This document shows, one piece after another, positions 34,501 through 44,613 of a stretch of 64,000 nucleotides of DNA. The translations under genes and the position numbers were made by a program. The stretch is from the NCBI GenBank assembly GCA_001600415.1, contig BCJX01000007.1:776032-840031 (forward strand), in the 5' to 3' direction. Within the stretch, counting starts at the first letter, position 1; the number at the start of each line of letters is the position of its first letter. The stretch is from Pascua guehoae (taxonomy: Eukaryota > Basidiomycota > Tremellomycetes > Trichosporonales > Trichosporonaceae). Under the pieces are notes generated by a model. The model ran no database searches and was not told the origin of the DNA. It worked only from the letters and a program-made list of their open reading frames with translations.

Positions 34501-37500
34501 CGAGTGTTCGGGGGTTATAATGCGCTGGGGTTAGCCGGAGAACAGAAACGGGACTGAGATAGGATTCGACAGGGCTGGAATTGGTGACAGTAGCAATGGG
34601 ACGGACAGTGGTATGGGGGTGTGGAAACGATGGCAGATAACAGATAGATACTACGCCACGAAGTGACGCGATAGGCTGTCTCCACACGTGTACGGGCACA
34701 GTGAAGACAGGTGTCTACACTGGCACTGGCATTCGCGCGTCTGGTCACGTTGTGATCTGACGCGACCTCAAACTGGAGCTGGGTCGATACCAGTACAGTG
34801 CTCTTCGCGTACTTCGCCCTATCACCGCCTCGTAGACTCCACACATGCAAGTTCGTGACCACAATCATGCCAAAGTCATGGCACCAACAGGGCAACCATG
34901 AGAACAGCACGACAACGACCACGACGACCCCAAGCCCAATCACCACTGCACAACCCTCCCCGCCTACCCTACACGCCGCACTCACCGTCGCATGAACCAC
35001 GGCCTTGAACGCGGGCGAACTGCCCCCATCCCCGCGGCGCCACTCGTCGTCCTCGAGCTCGCGGCTCGTGATGCTCGGCGCGAGGCTGGCGGTACTTGGC
35101 GGACGTTGGTGGTGACTCTGGCTCTGGGGTGGCTTCTTGCCCCAGCCCCAGATACTGCCCCACGTGCGACGGTTGTACGACCCCGACAGTGACGAGCCGG
35201 AGGGATTCGAGGTGTGCCCGTGCCCGTGCCCATGGCCCTGGTTGGCGGGGAGGGCGAGAGACGACGACGAGGTAGATGTCGGAATCGCCACACCTGCGGG
35301 TGTAGGCGTGCTCGTGGTGCTCGTTGTATTCGCCGTTGCATTCGTCGCGCTCAGGTCCGAGACCGCACGAGGCCGCTCAGCCGTCACGGGTGTCGTGGGC
35401 GCCGTCGTGCCCCGCACACTGCGGGGACGGTGCGAGCTCCACCCGCTGCGCGCCGACAGGACCGAGCGCGTGCTCGGCGACGGGCTCTTGGGGCGGTTCT
35501 CCTCGAGGAGGACAATGCCGCGCGACGGCGAGGTCAGCGACGTGCTGAGGGCGTCGGCGAGGTGGTCGTGGATCGACATCTGGGGTTAGCTGTGGTCTGG
35601 CAGGTGGTGGTGCATTGATTTTTGGTCTGCAGCGTGACGAGTGGAATGTTGCCTCCTCCCGGGCATGGGTTGGATACCACTTGTGGGAGAAAGTACCCAC
35701 TGCAGCTGCAGCGAGGTACCTATCTGGCCCGTCTCCAACTGTCCTCTTCCACTTCCTCAGTTGGCCGTATGAGCTTCGCGGTCTCTGCAGCTGGTGGTCC
35801 TCACTCCCATCATTCTGGTCCTCACTTCGTCCTCACTCCGCGCTCACTCCGCCCCCACTCTCCCCTTACTCCGGTCCTCACTCCCATCACTCTGGCCCTC
35901 ACCCCAGAAGCCAGCCCTCGCTACCCAGCTGCCCCTCCAGCCCCAAACACCCCAGCTCTCACTACAGCCGCCTCCCTCACCTCCTGGCCTTGCCTCCGCC
36001 CATACCCTCCCTCCCCCCGCCTATCCTCTCACCAGCCCCTTGCGCTTCCTCGCCTCCAAACCCAAGTCGCACTCACCTGCTCGCGATCCACGACCTCGCG
36101 CCGCTCCTCGCCGGCACTCGCGCGCCGCGCGTCGTCCCCAGGCGGCCCGCTCGCGCTCACGCTGCGACTCCGCACGTCCACCGCCGCACCGGCCTCGTCG
36201 GGTGGGTGTGCGCGCCTGAGCTCGGCGTTCTCGCCCTCGAGGCGCGCGAGGTCTTCGCGGAGCTCGCGCACTGCGCGGGAGAGGACGCGGAGGGGGTGTT
36301 GGCGCCGCGTGTGTGGCGGCGAGGGGGGGAAGAGGGGCGAGGGCGAGGGCGAGCGGGAGCGCGGGGATGGGGATGGGGATGGGGATGGGGATGGGGAGGG
36401 GGAGGGGGAGTGGGTGGGAGAGTGGGAAGGGGAGTGGGTGAGAGAGTGGGAGGGTGAGAGGGCGTTGGCCTCGAGGTGGGGCGTACGGTCGCTATCGGGG
36501 CTCGGTTGTCGTGCTCCCCTTGCTCGCCGTCCACCCCGCCGTCCACTCCGTTCCCCAGCTGCCCCCCCACCACCGCCCTCCCACGGCGCGAGATAGGCGT
36601 GTATCTCGTCATCGCCCATCTCGTCAAAGCGCGTATCGAGGAGGGCGAGCTCGTCGCGTCCCAAGCTGTCGAGGTACCATGCGTGCGGGTGCGCGTGCGA
36701 GTGCGCGTGTGTGTGAGGGTGTGGGTGCTCGGCGGCGTCCCCATCGTGGTCTGTCCTGTGGCTGTCGTGGTTGTGATCGTGGTCCCCGTCGTGGTCGTGG
36801 CTGTGGTCTGCCCGGTCCCAGTCGCGGTCAATCACGATCCCCAGGCCGCCGAGGCCGAGCGTATCCCGCCCGCGGTCGCGGGTATGTCCGCGGCTCGCGC
36901 GTCTTGGGCCCTCTTGCCCTTCCCGCCCCTCTGTTCCTTCTCGCCTTCCTCTCCCCTCCATCCCCGCCCCCGCCCCCGCTCCCGCCCCCGCCCCCGCTCC
37001 CCCACTCGCACTACTCGCCTGGCGACTCTCAAGACTCTCCCTGCGCGACCCCGCCGCCCCGGCCCAGCGCCGACTGGGCCCGATCCCCAACAACTCCTCG
37101 GGGGCGACCTTGCCCGCCCGCCGCGCGCGGGGGGTGAGGAGATGCCCCGCGGCGGTGGCGGGGACGAGCGCCGCCGTCGCCGCCCCCATGGGCGAGGTCG
37201 GGGGCGACGTGGCGGGCGACGCGGCGTGGCGCGGATCCGTCGGCGGGGCCAGACTCGTGGTGCGCGAGGATGCAGACGTCGAAGCGAGGGCCGAGACGGA
37301 CGCGGCGGCCAGTGCCGATGCGGAAGTGGAAGTGGGGACAGAGGCAGAGGCAGAGCCAGAGCCAGAGGGCGTCCGCACCCGCCGCGGTTGGTCAAAGTAG
37401 CCACCAGGTGCGCCGGGCGCACCGGCGTAGCTGCGCTTGTGGGACGCGGGCGAGGTACCGGGCGCAGGCGAGCGGCGGTGGCCCGACGTCAGTGGGTGGT

Positions 37501-37540
37501 CGTCGTCTGCCGACTTGGCCGGGATGTCGAGGCCGGCCAT
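31574..37540 (-). CDS. Very large TBC-domain Rab GTPase-activating protein
   Basis: Exons 37540-36077, 35579-34986, 34524-33765, 33515-32513, 32463-32448 (16 nt) and 32122-31574 give 1,461 residues in phase. Residues 1-490 are disordered. They include a His/Asp-rich tract (HSHDHDGDHDHNHDSH and HPHPHTHAHSHAHPHAW), a Ser-Pro repeat and a coiled coil (VLSRAVRELREDLARLEGEN). The middle is Ser/Gly/Ala-rich. The TBC domain occupies the last 330 residues: RRGIPIQYRADVWAECSGA, the arginine finger IEKDVGRTFPGN, the glutamine finger YCQGMN, and FGWFLSLFTDCLPVETLFRV with WDVFFVEGHDVLF. The GAP accelerates GTP hydrolysis by Rab proteins using the Arg and Gln fingers. It is closest in style to the Gyp2/Gyp3/Msb3 group (from memory). 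Exon 2 starts with an ATG directly after the CTAACCCCAG acceptor. Hence a shorter product starting at 35579 (MSIHDHLADAL) is possible. Confidence 0.85.
36361..36480. repeat. Hexanucleotide repeat encoding Ser-Pro
   Basis: Tandem GGGGAT units grading into GGGGAG and GTGGGA units. On the minus strand they encode alternating Ser-Pro and Ser-Pro-Thr-His residues in the N-terminal region of the TBC protein. Copy number is likely to vary between strains (inference). Confidence 0.85.
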
Positions 37541-38015
37541 TGTGGTGTCTTGTGTGGAGTGTGGAATTGGAGATAGTAATGGTTGTTGTCACCCGTTGTT
37601 GCTAGTTTACGAGGCCAAGTTGGAGGCCAGTCGCGTCATTGACTCTTCGCCGATCACTCCCTCCACCCCACACACCCACCCGCCCCGATACCGACCGCCA
37701 CACCATAAAGGGAAAGCCACGCGACCAAAAAAAAGAAGGAAAGGCGCCCCAGAGTACCCAGACAGGCACGCGGGGTACAGCTGCTCACAGGCGTGCAGAC
37801 GACTGCACACCTAGATTGTCCAACCTGCTCTCACCCACCACAGCACAGAAAGGACCAGACGCTAGCTTTCCGTGCAGCGCAACACACAAACACAGGACTG
37901 CACCACAACCATTCGACCCTCCCGCTCCGCTCTACTGTATCCATGATGCATGCAATCTACAATCCCAGTGGATCGATCACCTCGCTGCTCGCTGTCCCTC
38001 ACCTCGCACCTAGCC
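37541..38015. other. TBC-gene promoter / CCT3 3' flank
   Basis: Both flanking genes are on the minus strand. This 475-base gap should hold the TBC-gene promoter and the CCT3 3' untranslated region. A purine run (AAAAAAAAGAAGGAAAGG) lies near 37728-37745. No gene is seen. Confidence 0.5.
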
Positions 38016-40471
38016 CTACATTCCCTCGCCCATGGTCTGGACGGCGCCGGATTGCTCGTCGGGCCTGCGTGCCGAGACAATGTCGTCGACGCGGAGCAGA
38101 AGCGTTGCACTCTCAATGGCCGTCTTGAGCGTCTGGATCTTGACGGCTGCGCTCTCGAGCAGGCCATACTTGATCATGTCGGTCACCTTGCCCGTGTCGC
38201 CGTCGACGCCAAACGTGTTTTTGCCCTGGGCATGCAGCGCCGCAAGCTCGGTGAGCGTGCGGATCGCGTTGCCGCCGCAGTTTTGGACGAGCGTACGGGG
38301 AATGACCTCGAGCGCGTCGGCAATCGCCTTGTACGGCGCGCCAGCGACGCCGGGGAGCGTCTTTGCCTTTTCGGCAAGGGCGACGGAAATGGCCATTTCA
38401 GTCGCACCACCGCCGGGTGCGAGGATCGGGTTGAACACAACGTTGCGCGCGACGGCCATGGCATCCGCCAGGTTGCGGTCAATCTCGTTCAGAATGTCCT
38501 TTGAGGGACCACGGAGCAGGATCGTGCATGCCTTGGGCGACTTGCACTCGTCCAGGAACGTAAAGTATTCGTCGCCGAGCTTTTCAATGTGGAACAGGCC
38601 GCACCCCGTGCCGACGTCCGACTCGCGAATGTCGTCGACGCGGTTGACAATCGTTGCGCCGACGGCACGAGCGATACGGTTGTTGTCCGATTTCCTCACG
38701 CGGCGGATGGCCGTGATAGGGGGGTTGGCCTTGAGGAAGTAGTGCTGGGCAAGGTCTGGGGTTAGCCACGAGGCGAGGCGAGGCGAGCGCAGCGAGCCGA
38801 GGGGCGCCAGGGAAGTGGGAGGAAGGAAGCGGAAGTGGGAGGAAGGAAGGGGAAGTGGGCGGAAGGAAGCGGAAGAGTGGGTGTAGTGGAAAGCGTGTGG
38901 AAGGGGCCAGCGATGGTGTGCTCTGAAAGGAAAGGCCGCAAGGTTCGGTTGGTGGAGGGCTCGATTTGGGTGGGAGAAGAGTGGAGAAGAGTTGAAGGGG
39001 CATGACGAGTGCAAAGAAGAAAAGCCAGCAGGCCCAGCTTTCCGTTGCCTCTGGCCACTGCTGTCTGTTCCTCCTCTCGCAAATCCTCCTGCCACCGTAC
39101 GGCCACTCCTCTGGCCACCAACAGCCAATCCCCGTCACCTCCTCCCACCACTGCGCCAGCTTCTCCATTCACACTGCTCGTTCCCAATCACCACACACTG
39201 AACACATCTGTACCCCCCGATACTGGTACTCACCGGAAACACCCTTCTCGGTGAAGACGACATCTGGCTTAAACTCTGCAATCTTGGCACACATGGCCTT
39301 GATCTGCTCCTCCTCAATCTGGAGGATACGGTTCCAGTCCTCCTCCTTTTGAATCTCAATGTTGGTCTGGCTCTCTCCCTTCTTGTACTCGAGGGGGCAG
39401 TCGAGGAGGATGATGCGGGGGTTTTCGATGCGGCGGCGCATCTTGGGGTGTGTCACGTCCTTGTTGATCATGACACCACGGAGGACGCGCGACTCTTCAA
39501 TTTCGCCACCGGGGACCTTTTCGACGCGTGCGTAGCGCTTAATGTCGACCGTCTTGATGTTGAGCGGGATCGCGGGCGCGGCGCTGCCGTCGGTGCCCTT
39601 GGTGGTTGCAGCAGCAACAGGGGCCGTGGCGCCAACGAGGCCGTTCTCGGCCTCGGCAGTGACGGCGACGGTGCGAACCGCCTCGAGAGCGAGGCGGCAC
39701 ATGAGGTCGGACCACCGCGAGACAAACTTTGTGCCGATGGACGTCTTGATGAGCGCGAGCATTTCCTTTTCTGACGAAATGTCGACGGGGATCGAAATGC
39801 GCTGGATCGTCGCGAGCGCGTCGTCGAGCGCCGCCTTGAACGCGCGGATAATCACCACAGGGTGAATGTTGCGCTCGAGGAGCGGGAGCGAGTAGGCGAG
39901 AATCTCGCCGGCGAGGATAATGACACTGGTCGTGCCGTCTCCGACCTCTTCGTCCTGCGTGCGCGACAACTCAATCATCGACTTGGCCGCCGGGTGCGCC
40001 ACCTCGATTTCACGCAGGATCGCGTGGCCGTCGTTTGTGAGCCTGGCGGGTTAGTATGACGGCAAAAACAGGTCTTCCCAGTCAGATTAAGATGGGTAGG
40101 TGTATAGGTTGGTAGATCCTTGCCACAGTGCAACGCGCTGCCATGTCGCAGACCCTTCCAGCAGCGCCAGGCAAGGCTGTCCGCGTACAACGCGTCCGTT
40201 GGGAAGGAAGGGTGCAGGCCAACGTGATGAAGCGGACAATGATTGAACACCAGTCCAAGTCCAACTCACAGAATACCACCCATCGGGTCAAGCACCATCT
40301 TGAGCATCGCCTTGGGGCCCAGACATGTCCGAATCACGTCTGCCACCGTCTGGCAATGTCAGCAAACAATTCCCAAACAGCCTCTGTGCCACCACGCCGC
40401 CGTACCCACCTTGGCAGCAACAATGTTGGCCGTCTGCGCCTTGCGACCCGACTGGCGCTCGGGCCCGGTGT
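38016..40471 (-). CDS. CCT3: Chaperonin TRiC/CCT gamma subunit (first exon not found)
   Basis: Exons 40471-40410, 40349-40270, 40042-39234 and 38755-38016 are in phase. The sequence begins at [20 protein letters not shown], so only the first few residues are missing. Hallmarks: [39 protein letters not shown] (ATP site), [72 protein letters not shown] and [14 protein letters not shown]3 is one of eight paralogous subunits that fold actin and tubulin in the cytosol. An Ala/Thr-rich insertion ([20 protein letters not shown]) precedes [14 protein letters not shown], where most CCT3 proteins have a short link. The exon starting at 40471 is preceded by a clear CTGACACGCAG acceptor. A first exon with ATG was not located upstream. 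Confidence 0.92.
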
Positions 40472-42339
40472 CTGCGTGTCAGCCAAAGATTTCGATTTCA
40501 GTGGATTTCAGTGCTGGTGTTTTCGGTGCTTGTTTTTGCACTGCCGATTTCGATGGCTGGGAAGAGAGGGGGGATCTGGCAAGCGTGTAGCGATGGGCAG
40601 TCGAGCATAGTCCTCGTGGCCACAGGGGCAATGGGGTATTATCACACCCCAAACTTGTGCCACGACGCCCTCTCGCTGGCGGTCGCCCGGTGCAGTGTAT
40701 AGTGTGTCATGTGCAGTGTGTGGACGCGGATAGGACGGGCAGGACAAGCAGGACAAGCAGGACGAGCAGAGGCGGAGAACAGGATAGACGCCAGAACAGA
40801 CTGCGGGCTGCTCGGCGTGGCCACTGTCGCAACGACGTTGCTGGGCCACCCCTGCAAGTCATACCACTTCCCACCGTTCCACCTCTCCGCCTGTCCACAC
40901 AGCAATGACACGCCGGCTGCGCACGCCTGCCATGCGCGCACCGTCTGAAGAGGCATGCACGGCATGGACAGCAGAGGACGCGCAACACTGCCGAGGACAC
41001 CGCGACCCCAGGAGAACCAGCTCGGCCATCGGAACTCGCACCGCCAACGTCTCCACGCGAGGACACCGTGTTCCGCGCCAGATCACGGCGAAGTGCCCAA
41101 CCCGTTTACTGTGAGGACTGGGACGCAGAGCTGTTGCACTGCGATGTGCAATCCACCTTGCACCTTCAGCTTGCACCAGCTTGCACCTTCACCCCTTGCA
41201 CCTTACGCGGCGCCGCAGCACCAGCCTACCCATCGTCCCCAAGCTCGCAGCCCGCATCACGTCCTTTCTGTCCTCAATGGGCGAGAAGCCCGTCTCCCGT
41301 GCCAAGCTACGCACTCATAACCACCATAGGAAGACCGCCGGCGGACATCGTGCAGGAATCGGTCGGGGGTCGGGGGGAAAAAGGGGTTCGTCGAGACGAG
41401 CGCACGGGCTGGCGAAGGGGGCGGGCGGTATCGGCGCTGAGTGCTGCGCTTTCTTTTTTGAGAGGAGCGTAAAGAGTCGGGGGGTTGGGAGTTGGGAGGG
41501 AGGATACGATGCGAGTTGGAGGTTGGAGGTTGGGTTGGGCGCGCGGAAGGGGATGGAAGGTTGGGCCACCGCGACGACGCGAATGTCAACGAACTTGCGC
41601 GGGGTCAAATGGACGCGTGGAGGGACACGTGGTGCACGTGGTGTGGTGCACGTGGCCGAATATGGCGGAGCTGGCAAGTTATGCCACCACCCAGCCAGTG
41701 CTAGCCTGCCCAGCTGCCCTGCATGCCCAGAGTGCCCACAGCACCCAGCCAGCAGCGCAGCCGCCGAGCAGTGCGTGCAGCGGGCTGCCAGCTACCAGCT
41801 ACCTTTATAGCTTTATACCTAGCCACCCGCTTGGCCGCTTGCCAGTGTCGTGCAACATACAGCGTGCAACATGTATACATGTGCCTTGTTTCCAATGGCC
41901 ATGTCGTCCAGCGCAACTGTTGGGGCGTTCACACCCCTGCAGCTTGCATCCATGTGTGCTCGTACTCGCTGTGCTGCCACACCAACAAGGACCTACCCCG
42001 TCCTCCTCAGTCAGTTCTCGTTCTCTGTACAAGGCTCTGCACCACAAGACATGGATGGATCGGTTCATTATGCATGCTATGCACGATCACAGCGCCGACT
42101 CTACTCTGCCTTCTGTTCTCACGCCTACGCCTGCTCTTCTCTGCACACTGGGCAGCCTCGGACCGCGCAATGTCTGCCGGTCGTCGCGGGTCCTTCTCAT
42201 CCCGGCCGATGTGCGCCTGGTGGGGACCTCATGCCACTTTCCTCTGTCTCTGCCACTACTGGCCGCGTTCCGCACGTCGTGTGTATGTATCACCGCGGTT
42301 CCACTTTTACGCAGCTGCTGCTGTCGCTGTCGCCGCCGT
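40472..42339. other. CCT3 5' region and HEN1 3' flank
   Basis: The missing CCT3 start exon should lie here (minus strand) but no convincing donor was found. Long open frames on the plus strand at 41485-43203 and 41723-42631 have Cys/Ser/Ala-rich, domain-free products and overlap real HEN1 exons; I treat them as spurious. Short direct repeats occur (GGACAAGCAGGACAAGCAGG near 40740; CTTGCACC units near 41155-41200). Confidence 0.45.
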
Positions 42340-44613
42340 TCATGCCCTCCGCACGACGAGCCCGTTCTTGCCCTCCTCGACGACCCAGCCGTCGGTCGCG
42401 CCGGCGGCCTTGCCGCAGTCTCCCCACCCGCCGAGTGCAGACACCAGGTGGCGCTTGCTGCCACCACAGACGGCGGCGACGTTGCCGATGCCCCACAGCT
42501 CGGTGAGGCTCAGAATGGGCGTGGACACATGGGCAAAGGCTTCCTCGACCGCAGCAGCGACCGTCGCAGGCGACTGCGCTGGGGTACGGAGTGCCGTGGC
42601 CTGGTGGACCAACCGCTGTGCAGGACGGTGAGGAAGAGTTGCCTCGCCTGCTGCGCGCATAAACGGCAGGTCGACGGTGCGCACACTGCGTGGCGAGCGC
42701 ATGGGGACACCAGTCGCGAGGCGGAAGATGGCCGTCTGGGTGGCATAGATTGGGCGGGGCTGCTCTCCGTCCTTTGCCGGGTAAAAGCTGGGGTTGGACG
42801 AGATGCCCACACCGGCAATCTCGACGCTGTAGCCCCAGTCGGCGGCGGCCGCCTCTGCCCATGCACGGAACTCGTTGGCTGTCATTTCGCACTTGTGGTC
42901 CGAGTGGCGGAACACGCGCTCTGTGCGTCCGGTAGGGTCGACAAAGCCACGTTTCTCACAGTGCTCGTGCATGCCACCGTGATCAGGAAACTTGGCGTTG
43001 AAGTCGAAATTCTAAAACAAGTGTCAGCGGGGCGCACGGGCACAGTGTCTAGGGCTAAAGTTGGCTTGCCGAAACAGCTCTCCAGCGCTCCAGACGCTGG
43101 CTGGAAGAACTGGAAGAATAGAGGAAAAAAAAAAAAGGGGGGGAGACAATACGCACAGGCGTGGAGACGAGCAGCAGCTTGGGCTGGTACGTGCCGAGGG
43201 TAACGACGCCAAACCGCGAGAGAAGGTGTGGCTCGAGGTGCTCGATCAGCTCCAGAGCAACAATGGCCTCGTAGCCCTCGAGGCGCGAGTTGTAGCGCTC
43301 GATACCTCCCAGCCAGAGCTCGGTGACCATCGGTTCCCAGCGGACCGGTGCAGTGGATGGCTCTGGGGGCTCTAGCGTCGACATGGCACTGGCCATGACA
43401 GCAGGGTCCTGGTCGACACCGGCAAGGCGCTGTGAGGGTTAGCCAAGTCTGCTTTACCCGCCGATCAGTGTGGCACGAGCGCAGAGGCGCAGGGAGATTG
43501 AGATCTCTAGCAGGGGTGCAGAGGGACCGGCCGACCCGGTCCAACGGGACCGCAAGCACAGTCCGCCACGACCGTGGACATGGCAAGCCGGCGTCGCCGA
43601 GTTGGAGGGTCCTGGCCACGCAGCACGGCCACAAAGCCCGTAGCGGCTGCACTGGTCCGCTGGACCTCCGAGCGCCGCATATTCGATTGCGCAACGGTGC
43701 ACCGGTAGACAACTCACAGTAATGAAGAGTTCGCGGCCTTCTGGGGCATGTCCATCTTTCAGAAGCGGAGCCTCGGCAATCGTAGGCGGAGGAATGACGA
43801 GTGTCTGGAGCAGCGATCCGGGACCGCAACCAATGTCGAGCACGGAGCGTACGCCTTCGTTGCGGAGCACCTCGAGCGCCCAGTGGCGGCGTTGCATCCA
43901 GAGCCTGGGGAGGGTGTTAGCATGTGCTGCTGAGCTGCTTCGGAGCGAGTGGTGGGAGGCGGGGTCCGGGCGTTGTGTGGGTGGCGGGTTGGTTGACTGG
44001 TTGAATTGGGTGGCAACACGCTCCGATCACGGAACGCCGCGACCCTCGCGCCGGTATTTGGCAGAGATGCTCGATTGGGGAGGATGCGTGCAGGCAGATA
44101 TTGGTATTCGTTTTGTTTGCCAGCGGCTGCGGCTGCGGCCTGGTGCTCTTCTCGTGGTGGCAACACGGCGTGCGAGTTGCGACGCACGTAGCGCACGACG
44201 CCGACAGGGGTGGGTACGGTACAACAAGGCACCAGGCTCCGCTTATGTTACTCTTGCTCGCCGCCGCGGCCGTACGTGGGTGGGCGTGCATGCCGCATTC
44301 CGCACTGCACGATGTCGTTGGGGGTCGCACGCCCGATGCCGTGTGTTGATGCTCTGCGCCGCCGACGCCGACGTTGACGCCGCTTCCGCCTTCCCGTCTC
44401 GCCTCCCGCCAGCTCGGCCTCTACTCACTCTGGGGTAAAGGAGACACCTGTAAACTCGCTCGCCTCAACCATGGACACCTCGGGCGTGGTGGACTCGGGG
44501 AGCGCGCCGGGGCTGAGGATTGGGGGCGAGGGGGAGCGCTCGCGCGGGCTGGGGAGGACGGTGGCGTCGATCGAGGGCATCGCCATGGGTGGGGGGTGGA
44601 TTGGGACGGTCAT
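42340..44613 (-). CDS. HEN1: Small-RNA 2'-O-methyltransferase Hen1
   Basis: Exons 44613-44429, 43904-43718, 43429-43157 and 43011-42340 give 438 residues. The Rossmann methyltransferase fold starts with SVLDIGCGPGSLLQTLV (SAM motif I). IVALELIEHLEPHLLSRFG supplies the Glu-x-x-Glu-His metal ligands. LGTYQPKLLLVSTPNFDFNA and VFRHSDHKCEMTANEFRAWA supply the remaining His of the Hen1 metal site. These match the conserved residues known from plant and animal Hen1, which methylates the 3'-terminal ribose of small RNAs using Mg2+. The N-terminal 62 residues are Pro/Ser-rich and unconserved. No Argonaute or Dicer gene is in this window. Confidence 0.93.

Noticed and set aside
36476..37576. Plus-strand open frame of 366 residues, with further long frames at 35622-36596 on the plus strand
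   Set aside because: Antisense shadows of the low-complexity first exon of the TBC gene; the products are Arg/Pro repeats.
41485..43203. Plus-strand open frame of 572 residues
   Set aside because: It runs antisense through well-defined HEN1 exons, has no domain, and is rich in residues expected from the reverse complement of GC-biased coding DNA.
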